From contig SKUN01000011.1 in the NCBI GenBank assembly GCA_007129945.1, positions 1 to 37,225 on the forward strand: a DNA stretch of 37,225 nt, in the 5' to 3' direction. The stretch comes from Bacteroidales bacterium. Its GTDB lineage: Bacteria; Bacteroidota; Bacteroidia; Bacteroidales; UBA7960. Of this stretch, positions 6,086 through 15,923 are shown one piece after another. Each line of letters starts with the position of its first letter. Position 1 is the stretch's first letter. The notes below the pieces were generated by a model. The model worked only from the letters and a program-made list of their open reading frames with translations. It had not been told where the DNA came from and did not search any database. Made by a program: the position numbers and the translations under genes.

Positions 6086-9000
6086 TCAAAAAAACACGTA
6101 AAATAGTTCTGTGGGCACTCGCTGTATTGGTCCTGCTACCTGCTCTTCTTTATGGGCTGCTCCAGAGCCCCTCCGTACAGACCTACCTTGTTGGTCATCT
6201 TACCAATTATCTTTCCAGAGAGCTTGAAACGGAAGTTCGTGTGGGTGCTGTAGACATTTCCCTGTTTCGGACCGTGATCCTGAAAGATGTTTCCGTAATG
6301 GATAAAGACGGGGAACCCCTGTTTGTTATGGAGTACCTGAAGGGTGATGTGGATAAAGTGTCTTTCCGCCGACGGGAGCTTAGCCTGAGCCGGCTAGAAA
6401 TAGATGGTGCATTTGGCGGTGTTTATAAAAAGGCAGGGGAAGAAGATTACAACTTCCGCTTCCTCGTGGATTATTTTTCTGACGAACTCGGCAACGGACC
6501 CGGTCCCGGCTGGGATGTCAGCCTGGCGGCTCTGACCCTGCACGATATTTCATTCCGGCACCAGGATCCCAATGCAAATCCCGTCCGCAATAATACCTTC
6601 GATCCGGCCGATTTTCACATTGAAGACCTTTACCTGGCCATTGAAAATATACGTTCCTCCGGTGAGATGGTGGAGTTTAACCTGGACTATTTGCGTTATC
6701 GCGAATCTCGCGGGTTTCAGCTGAACTACATGTCCGGCAATTTTGCCATCGGATCAGACAGGCTTGCAGTTGAGCATTTTGCTTTTCGTACCCCCGGCAG
6801 TGAGCTGGCTTTTGACATGATGGTGGAGCATAATGGTTTTGATAGCTTTCGGGATGTGTTGGCCGGAAATGGGTTTAATGTGAAGATGCAACCCTCCAGG
6901 CTGGATATGCGTGACCTTGCCCACCATTTCCCCGCCTTTTACGGGGCAGATCAGCTGGTGTCGCTCAGCGGGGAGTTCACCGGGCGGGCTGATTCGCTTA
7001 TGGGCCGTGGGTTGTCAGTAGCCTATGGAGAGGCTGCCTTATTCCGTGGCGATTTTAATCTGAATCTTCTCCCGGATTGGCCGCATCTTCGGATGGATGT
7101 AAGGGTGGATGAGTTTAGCGGCAGAGCCGCTGCCATCAACGACCTCAGCATCCCCGAAGAGATGGAGTTCGATATTCCGCAATTGCCCGACTTTTTGGAG
7201 CGTGCCGGCCAATTTGCATTTTCCGGATCGGTGATGGGGGATCTTGCCGGGTTTGAAGCGGACGGCCGCCTGCGTAGCGATGCCGGGTTGCTTTATGCGG
7301 ATGTTCTTTTTCACCGGGATGATCCGGAGCTGCCTTATCGCTATAAAGGAACTGCAGAAGGAGAACGGATAAGTGCCGGTTTGTTGCTTGGTAACGCTCA
7401 ATTGCCCGGACCCATGGATATGTATGCCCGTTTCAGCGGGTCGGGGCTTTCGCTGGAAACCGCTGATCTGGTCTTTGACGGAGGGGTGACCGCTATAGAT
7501 TTCCGGGGTTATACCTACAGCAATATCATGTTTTCAGGCGATCTGATTCAGGAAAAGTTAAATACAGCAGTTTCGATTACTGACCCTTACCTGGAGTTCG
7601 ATTTTTCAGGGATGGTTGACCTCGGACCGGCAGTCCCCGAGATGGGTTTTCAGGCGGTTTTTGACCGCGCCAACCTGACCCGTCTGAATATTTTCCAGCG
7701 CGACAGCCTTTATGAGTCGGTGCTTACGGCCGGGTTGGAAGTGGATGCCCGTTTCGGATCGGTTAACCACATGGAGGGAGAGGTACTGATCAACAATATT
7801 CGCTATACGGAGGATCCTGTTTTTTCGGAACATTTTCCGCAAAGCGCTGAGTCCAGGGTTTACCGGACCGATGATATTTACCTCAGCAGTGCCGTGTGGG
7901 CTTCAGACAACAGCCACCTGAGGGTCAGATCTGACTTTCTGGATGCTGACATGCACGGGAAGATCCATTTTGAGCAGCTGGGGCGTTCTCTCCGACACCT
8001 GGCCGACGAATTTCTCCCTTCCCTTGAAACCGCCCGTGGGTTTGCTGCACTCCCCGACAGCCTTTCCAGTGACCTGAACTTTTCTGTTCGTTTCAATCAT
8101 ACCGGGTTGCTTTCTGAATTGTTCTTTCCCTGGATTGAAATATCTCCGGAGGCCTGGATTAACGGAAGATATGATGTTTCCGCCCAGTCACTGAAGCTGG
8201 ATGCGCAGGCTGATATGCTTACCCTGGGCGGACGGCGTTTTGCTGACTGGGAGCTTGAAGGGGAACGTGTGGAGGAATCTTTCCTGTTGCAAAGCACAAG
8301 CCGGAAGCTGATGTTGTCTGACAGCATTCACATGAATAACTTCTCTTTTGATACTGCTTTTTGCCGTGACAGCATTATGCTGGATCTCACATGGCGGTCG
8401 GATAACAACGGGGAGGAAAACCACGGGCAATTAAGGGGGGCAGCCTGGATTTATGACCCCCAATACAAGGAGTTCAGTTTTTATGATTCCCATGCTTTTA
8501 TTGACGGAGACCTGTGGCGTATTGCCCCGGATAACCAGCTGATTATTAATTCGGCCCGCATTGATACCCGTAGGATGCGTTTCTATCATGAAGATCAGTA
8601 TGTTGAGGCCAGCGGGGTGCTCAGTGCTGATCCCGATGACCGGTTGGTGTTATCATTTGCCGGCTTTGACCTTTCTTACAGTGACCTGCTGCTTGGAGAA
8701 AGTAACTTCGAGTTTGACGGGACGATTGACGGATTTGTGTCGGTTACGGCTTTTTATCAGCCGGTCAGTATCGGTACGGAGCTTCATGTGGCGGACTTTA
8801 CGTTTAACCGCGAATGGCTGGGAGACCTTAACCTTCACAGCTTATGGAACAACGAAGAGGAGGCTTTTGAGGTAGACGGGGCCATTGTATCCGGGGAAAA
8901 CGGAGTGATTCACGAACCCCTGGTTGTGACCGGCAGGGTTTATGCCGGTGACAGGGAGGACAATTTTGACCTGAACATTGACCTGAACGATATGACCATG

Positions 9001-10659
9001 GCGATCTGGGGTCCTTATCTGGGAAACTTTGCAGAAAACTTTCACGGTGAAGCTACCGGCAGGCTGCGGATGGATGGCCCGTTGTCCGGACCTGAACTGT
9101 CCGGGAACATCCACCTGGAAAATACCGGGCTTTACATCCCATACCTGAACACGAGTTATCATTTCAGCCATGAGGTCGAATTCGGGAAGGATTATTTTCG
9201 CTTTGAGAACCTGGTGCTGCAGGATACCCTTGGCAACACCGGACTGGCCACCGGTTCATTTATGCATCAGAATTTTTCTGATTTTTCACTGGATGTGAGG
9301 CTCCGGCCCGAACAGATGATCATTTTTAATACCGGGCCCCGCGACAATGCGTTTTATTACGGGACCGGCTTTCTGACCGGTGTTGCACATCTGCATGGTC
9401 CGGTCAACTTAATTACCATGGATATTACCGGACGCACCAACCGTGGAACCCGGGTATTCCTGCCGCTTAACTATACCGGAGAGGTAAGAGAAAGTCATTT
9501 CATTTCCTTTGTTTCTGAGGAGGCAACCCGGGAGGGCCCGGCTTTCAGGCTTCCTCCACGCCCCGGGGGGATGGCAATTAATTTTGACCTGGAGGTGACG
9601 CCCGAGGCGGAGGTGGAACTGTTGTTTGATGCCCGCTTCGGTGATATTATCCGGGGGAGGGGGTCCGGTGACCTGAAGCTGGAGGTGGCACCCGAGGGAA
9701 CCTTCAACATTTATGGTGACTATGTGATCGAAGACGGAGAATACCTGTTCAACCTTCAGAGTATCATTAATAAACGTTTTCGGATCGAACAGGGTAGCAG
9801 CATTGGCTGGACCGGGGACCTGAACGATGCGGACATGGATCTTCGGGCGGCTTACCGGCTTCGTACCCCGCTTTATGACCTGGTGGCAGGCGAAGGTGTT
9901 GACCCCGATGTCGCCGACCGTTACAGGCGACGCATCCCGGTGGAGACCATTCTGATACTGCAGGATAAATTGTTCAATCCGGCCATCTCCTTTGATATTG
10001 AAATACCGGGAGGTGATGAGGGTACCAGGGAGATGATTGAAAGGATGATCTCTACAGAACAGGAGATGAACAGGCAGGTGTTTTCGTTACTGGTGCTGAA
10101 CCGCTTTTTGCCTACAACTGCCGACCAGTACAACACCGCTTTGGGTTATGGGGTGGGAAATACTTCTTCGGAGCTCTTGTCGAATCAGCTTAGCAACTGG
10201 CTCTCTCAGATCAGTTCTGATTTCGATATCGGGATCAATTACCGCCCGGGCGATGAGATCAGCAGCCAGGAAGTGGAGCTGGCACTTTCTACCCAGTTTT
10301 TTGATGACCGGGTGATTTTAGACGGCAATTTTGGCGTGGCCGGAAACCAGACGGCCACGGGCTATGCGGCTCAGGGAGCGAACCAGATCATCGGTGATGT
10401 GAATGTCGAGGTGAAGATTACCCCTGAGGGAAAATTCAGGGTAAAGGCATTTAATCGCTCCAATACGTTTGATATTATCCATACCAATGCTCCTTACACA
10501 CAAGGGATCGGGCTTTTTTACCGTCGTGAGTTTGACGGTCTGGGAGATTTATTCCGCAAGACAAGGGAGCCTGAAGATCTGCCCTTTCTGCCAGCGGTTA
10601 CATCCGGTTCGGATGAGGGAACTTCAGTTGGTGCAGAGGAATCCGGTGAGAATAATTAA
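6085..10659 (+). CDS. tamB: TamB-like translocation/assembly module (AsmA-like, DUF490 C-terminus)
   Basis: TamB-like proteins are inner-membrane-anchored, span the periplasm as a long beta-groove, and take part in outer-membrane assembly or lipid transport. This one is about 1520 residues, mostly amphipathic beta-strand sequence. Its C-terminal part looks like the DUF490 domain, with a GEYLFNLQSIINKRFRIEQGS-like strand pattern, a DLRAAYRLRTPL segment and a conserved region rich in short strands near the end. The N-terminus is odd. The natural signal anchor, a basic KKTRK followed by about 18 hydrophobic residues, begins at 6085 with ATC and lies 7 bases after AGGGGGG. In-frame TAG at 6070 closes the frame upstream. 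The first ordinary start is TTG at 6127, which would remove the basic part and half the membrane segment. I set the start at 6085 as an inference. TamL is not adjacent. Confidence 0.85.
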   Translation: MKKTRKIVLWALAVLVLLPALLYGLLQSPSVQTYLVGHLTNYLSRELETEVRVGAVDISLFRTVILKDVSVMDKDGEPLFVMEYLKGDVDKVSFRRRELSLSRLEIDGAFGGVYKKAGEEDYNFRFLVDYFSDELGNGPGPGWDVSLAALTLHDISFRHQDPNANPVRNNTFDPADFHIEDLYLAIENIRSSGEMVEFNLDYLRYRESRGFQLNYMSGNFAIGSDRLAVEHFAFRTPGSELAFDMMVEHNGFDSFRDVLAGNGFNVKMQPSRLDMRDLAHHFPAFYGADQLVSLSGEFTGRADSLMGRGLSVAYGEAALFRGDFNLNLLPDWPHLRMDVRVDEFSGRAAAINDLSIPEEMEFDIPQLPDFLERAGQFAFSGSVMGDLAGFEADGRLRSDAGLLYADVLFHRDDPELPYRYKGTAEGERISAGLLLGNAQLPGPMDMYARFSGSGLSLETADLVFDGGVTAIDFRGYTYSNIMFSGDLIQEKLNTAVSITDPYLEFDFSGMVDLGPAVPEMGFQAVFDRANLTRLNIFQRDSLYESVLTAGLEVDARFGSVNHMEGEVLINNIRYTEDPVFSEHFPQSAESRVYRTDDIYLSSAVWASDNSHLRVRSDFLDADMHGKIHFEQLGRSLRHLADEFLPSLETARGFAALPDSLSSDLNFSVRFNHTGLLSELFFPWIEISPEAWINGRYDVSAQSLKLDAQADMLTLGGRRFADWELEGERVEESFLLQSTSRKLMLSDSIHMNNFSFDTAFCRDSIMLDLTWRSDNNGEENHGQLRGAAWIYDPQYKEFSFYDSHAFIDGDLWRIAPDNQLIINSARIDTRRMRFYHEDQYVEASGVLSADPDDRLVLSFAGFDLSYSDLLLGESNFEFDGTIDGFVSVTAFYQPVSIGTELHVADFTFNREWLGDLNLHSLWNNEEEAFEVDGAIVSGENGVIHEPLVVTGRVYAGDREDNFDLNIDLNDMTMAIWGPYLGNFAENFHGEATGRLRMDGPLSGPELSGNIHLENTGLYIPYLNTSYHFSHEVEFGKDYFRFENLVLQDTLGNTGLATGSFMHQNFSDFSLDVRLRPEQMIIFNTGPRDNAFYYGTGFLTGVAHLHGPVNLITMDITGRTNRGTRVFLPLNYTGEVRESHFISFVSEEATREGPAFRLPPRPGGMAINFDLEVTPEAEVELLFDARFGDIIRGRGSGDLKLEVAPEGTFNIYGDYVIEDGEYLFNLQSIINKRFRIEQGSSIGWTGDLNDADMDLRAAYRLRTPLYDLVAGEGVDPDVADRYRRRIPVETILILQDKLFNPAISFDIEIPGGDEGTREMIERMISTEQEMNRQVFSLLVLNRFLPTTADQYNTALGYGVGNTSSELLSNQLSNWLSQISSDFDIGINYRPGDEISSQEVELALSTQFFDDRVILDGNFGVAGNQTATGYAAQGANQIIGDVNVEVKITPEGKFRVKAFNRSNTFDIIHTNAPYTQGIGLFYRREFDGLGDLFRKTREPEDLPFLPAVTSGSDEGTSVGAEESGENN

Positions 10660-10689
10660 ACTTTCCAGGCACAGGCACACGCAATTACC

Positions 10690-10747
10690 GGGGCAAAAGC
10701 CCTGCAACTACCGGGACAATCCTAAAACAGGTGCCCCATTTTTTTTC
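10690..10747 (+). terminator. Weak candidate terminator after tamB
   Basis: GGGGCA at 10690-10695 can pair with TGCCCC at 10732-10737, and the right arm runs into a T-rich stretch. The loop is about 36 bases and holds a second small inverted repeat (CCC/GGG). The T-run lies inside the convergent ribBA end. The long loop makes this a doubtful intrinsic terminator. Confidence 0.2.
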
Positions 10748-11924
10748 TCTTGGTATCCAGGTACACCCTGCAGTGATCTGTAGTGGCTACAATGATGGGC
10801 ACGTTTTCGGTGATTTCGATGCCGTATCCGATAAGCCCTGTTTTTTTCCGCGGGTTATTGGTGATGAGTTTGATCCTGGTCGCCCCCAGGTCTCTGAGTA
10901 TTTGTGCTCCGATGCCATAGTCTCTTTCGTCTGCCTTGAACCCCAGTTCGATGTTTGCTTCCACGGTGTCCATTCCCTGCTCCTGCAAGTGATAGGCCCG
11001 CAGCTTGTTCAGCAGCCCGATCCCGCGACCCTCCTGGTTCATGTAAAGTACAACCCCCTTTCCTGATTTTTCTACCATATCCATGGCCTGGTGCAGCTGT
11101 CCGCCGCAATCACACTTACATGAACCGAAAATATCGCCTGTGATACAGGAAGAATGAACCCTCACCAAAACCTCTTCGCCCGGTTCCCAGCTACCCTTGG
11201 TCAGGGCCAGGTGAACCTTGTCATTGGTGGTTTGTTTGTAGGCGGTGAGTTTGAAGTTGCCCCATTGGGTGGGCAGATCCACCGTGATCTCCTGTTTGAT
11301 GTGGCTTTCATTCTTGATGCGGTAAGCGATCAGGTCTTCAATGGAAATGATCTTCAGGTTGAAGCGTTCCGCAATTTTGATCAGATCCGGTAACCTTGCC
11401 ATGGTACCATCGTCGTTCATGATTTCGACCAATACCCCTGCGGGCTGAAGTCCGGCCAGTCGTGCCAGATCAATGGAAGCTTCAGTGTGTCCGGCACGTT
11501 GCAGCACACCTCCTTCCCTGGCACGCAGGGGGAAGATGTGTCCGGGCCTTCCCAGGTCATTCGGATCGGTCTGGGGGTCGGCCAGGGCTTTGACGGTCTT
11601 GGCACGGTCTGATGCAGATATTCCGGTTGTGCAGCCATGACCGATGAGGTCTACCGAAACAGTGAACGGGGTTTCGTGCAGGGCGGTATTGCGGGGCACC
11701 ATGAGGTCAAGGTCGAGCTGTTCGCTGCGGCGACGCGTGATGGGTGCGCAAATAAGTCCGCGTCCATGGGTTGCCATGAAGTTGATGATCTCAGGGGTGA
11801 TGTTTTCTGCTGCTGCCACGAAATCACCTTCATTCTCCCGGTCTTCATCATCCACAACGATCACGACTTTTCCTGCCTTTATGTCGGCAATGGCTTCTTT
11901 TATGGTATTCAATTTTGTCTCCAT
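10722..11924 (-). CDS. ribBA: Bifunctional riboflavin enzyme RibBA (DHBP synthase / GTP cyclohydrolase II)
   Basis: This enzyme makes both riboflavin precursors. The N-terminal domain converts ribulose 5-phosphate to 3,4-dihydroxy-2-butanone 4-phosphate. The C-terminal domain opens GTP to the pyrimidine diaminophosphate. The DHBP-synthase domain (about 1-205) shows [10 protein letters not shown] (25-34), the acidic metal-binding loop, and [13 protein letters not shown] (96-108). The GTP cyclohydrolase II domain (about 210-400) has zinc ligands Cys260, Cys271 and Cys273, and [12 protein letters not shown] (296-307). Both active sites look intact over 400 residues. Its ATG overlaps the stop of the upstream glycosyltransferase as TAATG, so translation is probably coupled. 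No FMN riboswitch precedes it; it is the last gene of the operon. Confidence 0.96.
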   Translation of the reverse strand: METKLNTIKEAIADIKAGKVVIVVDDEDRENEGDFVAAAENITPEIINFMATHGRGLICAPITRRRSEQLDLDLMVPRNTALHETPFTVSVDLIGHGCTTGISASDRAKTVKALADPQTDPNDLGRPGHIFPLRAREGGVLQRAGHTEASIDLARLAGLQPAGVLVEIMNDDGTMARLPDLIKIAERFNLKIISIEDLIAYRIKNESHIKQEITVDLPTQWGNFKLTAYKQTTNDKVHLALTKGSWEPGEEVLVRVHSSCITGDIFGSCKCDCGGQLHQAMDMVEKSGKGVVLYMNQEGRGIGLLNKLRAYHLQEQGMDTVEANIELGFKADERDYGIGAQILRDLGATRIKLITNNPRKKTGLIGYGIEITENVPIIVATTDHCRVYLDTKRKKMGHLF

Positions 11925-13111
11925 TATGCAGTTATCAAGTATTGCTGTCCGGTAATTACTGTTTGCAGTATCTTCGTGGTTCGTTCCCAGTTAAAGTGCT
12001 GCACCACAAAATCATGACCATTTTTACTTAGCCGGACTGATAAATCCTTATTTTTCAGCAAAGATAATACATGTTTTGCATACTCAGCAGCATCGCGCCC
12101 GATAAGCACTTCTTCGCCCTCTGTGGCCTTCAGCGCCTGGTTGGCGAGCGGTGATGTCACACAGGGTAGTTCCATAGCCATGGCTTCAAGTACTTTGTTC
12201 TGCAGGCCGGTCCCGATCTGCATGGGCGCCACAAAAACCCTTGATGTGGCATAGATATCCCGGATGTCGTCAACCCAGCCTGTAACTTCTACTTTTGTTG
12301 ACGCCAGAGCACGGACCTGTTTTGCCGGGCTGGCACCCGCAATTACTACCCTGGTATTTGGCAGCGACTTCCACACAAGGGGCATGATCTGCCTGACCAG
12401 GTACTCCGCTCCCCGCACGTTGGGCGGGTAGGCCATATTCCCGGTGAAAACCACATCATAACCCTTTTCCCGTCCGGCCGGCTTGAAAAAACCGGTATCT
12501 ACCCCGTTGGGGACTACGGTAATCTCCTCCCTGCGCATATGTGGAATCTTTTCACGGTCAGGATAAGAGATGATGGTTTTTTTGTCGAAACGGCTGAAAA
12601 CCAAATTTTCATAGTTGCTGACCCGCTTGAATTCTTTCTGCAGTAACGGACGCATATACCAGGGGGCTACCTTACGCCTTCGTTGCAATCCTGCCGAAAA
12701 AACATCCTGGTAATCAATGGTTTTATCCTCTTTCCGGTCCTGAATGTAAGGAGCTGTACGAATGAGCTGGCAAAACAGGTGGTCGGGCCGGTGATGGTCG
12801 ATCAGCGCGTGGATCTTTTTTCTGATCCGGGGGCTGAAAAACCAGGCCACCTGGAAAGGGGTGGAAGAAAAAGCGGCTTTCACCAGCCTGCTGTAAATCC
12901 CTGCTTTGGACAAAGGAAAAAAGTAAAGTGCCCCGACATAGGGCTTCATTGCCTGGTAAGCATCCGGATGTATTCCCGTGTCGCTCAAAGCACACACAAT
13001 GAGATGGTGGTGTTTGGACAATTCCCGTATCTGATGGAAGGCCCGCAGTTTATCCCCTTTTTCAAGCGGAAAGGGAATTCTTGATAATACTATGAAGATC
13101 GTTTTTTTCAA
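11924..13111 (-). CDS. GT4-type glycosyltransferase (first of a pair, ribBA-proximal)
   Basis: A retaining GT-B glycosyltransferase that would transfer a sugar from a nucleotide-sugar donor in the cytoplasm. The N-terminal fold begins [20 protein letters not shown]. The C-terminal half has VPNGVD (200-205), VFTGNM (221-226), a [10 protein letters not shown] segment, and the donor-site stretch [17 protein letters not shown], with Glu309 as the likely EX7E acidic residue. It resembles the sugar-transferase group often annotated as Stp1-like, though acceptor and donor cannot be read. The start is TTG at 13111, preceded by GGGGAAGG; no ATG or GTG fits. It lies 18 bases after the second glycosyltransferase. 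The shared N-terminal pattern suggests the two are paralogues. Confidence 0.82.
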   Translation of the reverse strand: MKKTIFIVLSRIPFPLEKGDKLRAFHQIRELSKHHHLIVCALSDTGIHPDAYQAMKPYVGALYFFPLSKAGIYSRLVKAAFSSTPFQVAWFFSPRIRKKIHALIDHHRPDHLFCQLIRTAPYIQDRKEDKTIDYQDVFSAGLQRRRKVAPWYMRPLLQKEFKRVSNYENLVFSRFDKKTIISYPDREKIPHMRREEITVVPNGVDTGFFKPAGREKGYDVVFTGNMAYPPNVRGAEYLVRQIMPLVWKSLPNTRVVIAGASPAKQVRALASTKVEVTGWVDDIRDIYATSRVFVAPMQIGTGLQNKVLEAMAMELPCVTSPLANQALKATEGEEVLIGRDAAEYAKHVLSLLKNKDLSVRLSKNGHDFVVQHFNWERTTKILQTVITGQQYLITA

Positions 13112-13129
13112 ACCTTCCCCTTTTTTTAC

Positions 13130-14335
13130 TTAAGATTCATCCGCAAAGCTATGATAAAATCTGATCAGCTTGTCGATTGCGGGTTTAGTGGCGTGATGGA
13201 TTTTGACAAACTCCCTGGCCTGTATTCCCATTTTTTGCATCACCTCCTTGTATGACAGGCAGTATAGAATTGCATCGGCCATTTCACCGGGCGTGTCTGC
13301 GAGAAAAATGTTTTCTCCGTGCGTGCAGTCAATTCCCTCGGCCCCGATACTGGTGGATACGATGGCTTTCCCGGCCGCCATTCCTTCAATGATCTTCACC
13401 CGCATTCCGCCACCTGAGCGGAGAGGAACCACCATCAGTTCTTTGGATGTCATGTAGCGGACCGCATCGGGCACCATGCCGTCAATTTTAACATGCCCGG
13501 AAATGTAACGGGCAAATGATTCAGGAATGTTTTTTCCCGCCAGGTGAAAGCACAGGGTGGGGTCTTTCTCAATCACAAGGGGCCATACCTCATCCAGAAA
13601 CCAACGTATCCCTTCCTGGTTGGGTCGCCAGTCCATGCTTCCAAGGTGAAACACGGTCTTTGGTTCGGCGGTTTCCTTACCGGGTTTATACCGGTCGGTA
13701 TCGATTGTTACAGGAATGGTAATGGCCGGGTGGGAGAATCCGTTGTTGATGAAGAAATACCTGTCAACCGGTGAGATCGCAACCAACCCGTCAACCTGGT
13801 GCACTGTTTTGAGTTCAAAGGTTTTCAGGCGACGGGCCAGGAACTTCAGATAGGTCTTTTTCAGCGGGTTCTTTTCTGATTTTGCCATCCGCTCCCAGAT
13901 GAAGTGCTCGATGTTGTGTGAGCGGTAGATCATGGGAGTTCCGGTGTGCTTGCGGATCACCGGGATATACGGGGTCAGAAACAGTCCTTCCAGCTGTATG
14001 ATGTCAAACTTTTCCTCCCCGAGCAGGCCGGCAAGTCTGGCGGCCGCTTCCGGGCAGTAAAATCTGGAGATATTGTATGAATCCCTGGTGAACAGGTTCA
14101 GGAAGGCCGGCCAGGGCTTTACCCGTGTATCAACAGGGAAAGCCTCAAATGAGGTTTCCACTTTGTAATCTTCCGGGATTTGGTCCGGATCCTGTGCTTG
14201 CTTTACGGGAGCCAGGGCCATCACTTTTACATTTTCTCTCTTATCAAGCAATCCCCGGGTGAGCTGATGCATGGCGATGGCACCCCCGTCGGATGGCGGG
14301 AAAGGGATTTTGTGGCAAAGCTGAAGGATACGCAT
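13130..14335 (-). CDS. GT4-type glycosyltransferase (second of the pair, permease-proximal)
   Basis: A 401-residue GT-B enzyme similar in layout to its downstream neighbour. Its N-terminus is CHKIPFPPSDGGAIAMHQL, the middle has RSHNIEH (138-144), and the C-terminal Rossmann half has HLGSMDWRPN (230-239) and RSGGGMRVKIIEGMAAGK with Glu317 as the donor-site acid. No membrane segment or signal peptide is seen. The ATG at 14335 is preferred: it lies one base after the permease TAG (TAGTATG). An upstream ATG at 14359 would overlap the permease by 23 bases and adds eight residues with no family resemblance. The product glycan is unknown; context suggests envelope or surface polysaccharide. Confidence 0.82.
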   Translation of the reverse strand: MRILQLCHKIPFPPSDGGAIAMHQLTRGLLDKRENVKVMALAPVKQAQDPDQIPEDYKVETSFEAFPVDTRVKPWPAFLNLFTRDSYNISRFYCPEAAARLAGLLGEEKFDIIQLEGLFLTPYIPVIRKHTGTPMIYRSHNIEHFIWERMAKSEKNPLKKTYLKFLARRLKTFELKTVHQVDGLVAISPVDRYFFINNGFSHPAITIPVTIDTDRYKPGKETAEPKTVFHLGSMDWRPNQEGIRWFLDEVWPLVIEKDPTLCFHLAGKNIPESFARYISGHVKIDGMVPDAVRYMTSKELMVVPLRSGGGMRVKIIEGMAAGKAIVSTSIGAEGIDCTHGENIFLADTPGEMADAILYCLSYKEVMQKMGIQAREFVKIHHATKPAIDKLIRFYHSFADES

Positions 14336-14336
14336 A

Positions 14337-15797
14337 CTACTGGTTTTGGTTGTTGGCATCCGTTTTCCCCAGTCCGATAAAACGGCCTATTTTCTCCAAT
14401 TTTTGTTTGTAAATGTCCATATCCAGCAGCGGGGAGTCGGTGGTGGCCTGGATGGTAAGCAGGATCCCGACCGGAAGGAGCAATACAGAAGCAACCCACA
14501 TTCCCTGGTGGGCTTCCAGTACCCCTTCCCGCACAAACTTTTCTCCCATCATGGAGGTTACGTGAAACAGCACGAACAGTAACACGGAAATCACCATGGG
14601 AAGGCCGAACCCCCCTTTTCTGATAATGGCCCCGAGCGGTGCCCCGATCAAAAAGAGCACCACACAGGCAAAGGAAAGGGTGAATTTACGGTGAAACTCG
14701 ATCTGGTAACGCGCCAGGGTTCGTGTTCGTGTCCGGAACTCTTCATGGGAGTAACGTGCATGGTCACGGTTGGTGCGGATCATATCCATAGCACTGGATA
14801 TGACCATGCCTGCACTCACGGGGCTTTCCCGCATGAACCCGATGTCGGCCTGCACCATTAAGGAAGGATCAATTTGATGGTAGCCTGTGGTGTCTGCCTG
14901 GGGGTAGTTGTTGAAGCGCCGTATGTAGGCATTGATGTAATTGGTCTTTCGCCTGCTCAGTTCCCTGGAAAGGGAATCCTCGTAGCTGACAAGCTGACTG
15001 ATGTTGAGCATGCGAAAGTTCCCCCTGAACAAATCCTCGTCGGTGCGTTCCAGCTCAAACATACTGATGTCGAACTTGCGGATCTGTTTTTCGAACCTGG
15101 TTCGCTGGAAGGGACGCCCCGGATCAAGCGGGCCATGGTCGCTTACCTCCTGGTAGTTCGTTCCGTTGTGAAGTGTCAGTACCATATAGCGTTGGTCAGG
15201 GGTCACCGCCATGGTGCCCCAATCAGCAGTGGTCAGGCTGGTATTTCCCCTGCCCTCTGTGTGGTCATAGATCTTGATCCCATGCAGGATTTCGCCCCCG
15301 TTACTTTTGTCATCCACACGGATCACAAAATTGTCAATTCCCTTATAGTAAACCCCTTCGGCGATGTCCAGTGCCGGGCGTTGTTTCCTGATGTCATAGA
15401 GCAGAGACAGACTTTTCAGGTTGGCTACCGGCAACACATTGTTGGAAAAGAAGAACGCTCCCAATACAAGGAACATGGAGATAACTACCATGGGCCACAT
15501 GATTCGCCGCAGTGAGATCCCGGCCGACTTGAAGGCGACCAGCTCATAATGTTCTCCCATTTTACCCGTGGTCATAATGGAAGAGAGCAGCACAGCCAGC
15601 GGAAGTGCCAGCGGAACAAAAGTAGCCGAAGAATAGAACAACAATTCGGAGATCACATACCATTCCAGTCCCTTTCCCACCAGGTCATCAATATACTTCC
15701 AGAGGAACTGCATGAGCAGTATGAACAGCGAGATAAAGAAAGTCACAATGAAGGGTCCGATATAGGAGGTGAGGACCAGTTTATGCAGTTTCTTCAT
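14337..15797 (-). CDS. LptF/LptG (YjgP/YjgQ) family permease
   Basis: An inner-membrane subunit of the LptB2FG ABC transporter, which extracts lipopolysaccharide and feeds the periplasmic Lpt bridge. The 486-residue protein has the family layout: three N-terminal membrane segments (about 12-34, 50-75, 98-120), a large periplasmic domain (about 125-365), and three C-terminal segments (about 372-392, 398-416, 430-452). A family-typical region near residues 74-100 (MTTGKMGEHYELVAFKSAG) is the cytoplasmic coupling loop. It is the first gene of the operon with the two glycosyltransferases and ribBA. Whether it plays the LptF or LptG role is not decidable from one copy. The C-terminal tail is Asn/Gln-rich. 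Confidence 0.9.
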   Translation of the reverse strand: MKKLHKLVLTSYIGPFIVTFFISLFILLMQFLWKYIDDLVGKGLEWYVISELLFYSSATFVPLALPLAVLLSSIMTTGKMGEHYELVAFKSAGISLRRIMWPMVVISMFLVLGAFFFSNNVLPVANLKSLSLLYDIRKQRPALDIAEGVYYKGIDNFVIRVDDKSNGGEILHGIKIYDHTEGRGNTSLTTADWGTMAVTPDQRYMVLTLHNGTNYQEVSDHGPLDPGRPFQRTRFEKQIRKFDISMFELERTDEDLFRGNFRMLNISQLVSYEDSLSRELSRRKTNYINAYIRRFNNYPQADTTGYHQIDPSLMVQADIGFMRESPVSAGMVISSAMDMIRTNRDHARYSHEEFRTRTRTLARYQIEFHRKFTLSFACVVLFLIGAPLGAIIRKGGFGLPMVISVLLFVLFHVTSMMGEKFVREGVLEAHQGMWVASVLLLPVGILLTIQATTDSPLLDMDIYKQKLEKIGRFIGLGKTDANNQNQ

Positions 15798-15848
15798 CTG
15801 TTCTTTCCCGTTTGTTTGTCATGGTCAACTACAGGGTTAATTCCTATG

Positions 15849-15856
15849 CAAATATA
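15849..15856 (-). promoter_or_regulatory. -7 promoter element of the lptF/G-glycosyltransferase-ribBA operon
   Basis: Read leftward this is TATATTTG, an exact TAnnTTTG match, about 52 bases upstream of the permease ATG at 15797. No -33 TTTG lies at the expected distance. Confidence 0.45.
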
Positions 15857-15903
15857 AGAAATTAATGGGTGGGTCAGCCTGTGATTTGTTTGCCGGATCC
15901 GTG

Positions 15904-15911
15904 TATATTTG
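15904..15911 (+). promoter_or_regulatory. -7 promoter element of the lipoprotein hydrolase
   Basis: TATATTTG matches TAnnTTTG. The expected transcription start, near 15918, falls after the ATG at 15915 and a few bases before the ATG at 15924. This supports 15924 as the start and implies a leader of only a few bases. It lies back to back with the leftward element at 15849-15856. Confidence 0.4.
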
Positions 15912-15923
15912 TGCATGGTTTTT

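Noticed and set aside
11925-11990. Possible FMN riboswitch before ribBA
   Set aside because: ribBA is the last gene of an operon and its ATG overlaps the previous stop; there is no leader in which such a structure could lie.
14874-15515. A 213-codon rightward open frame opposite the Lpt permease
   Set aside because: It is antisense to a clear LptF/G-type gene and has no start signal or motif of its own.
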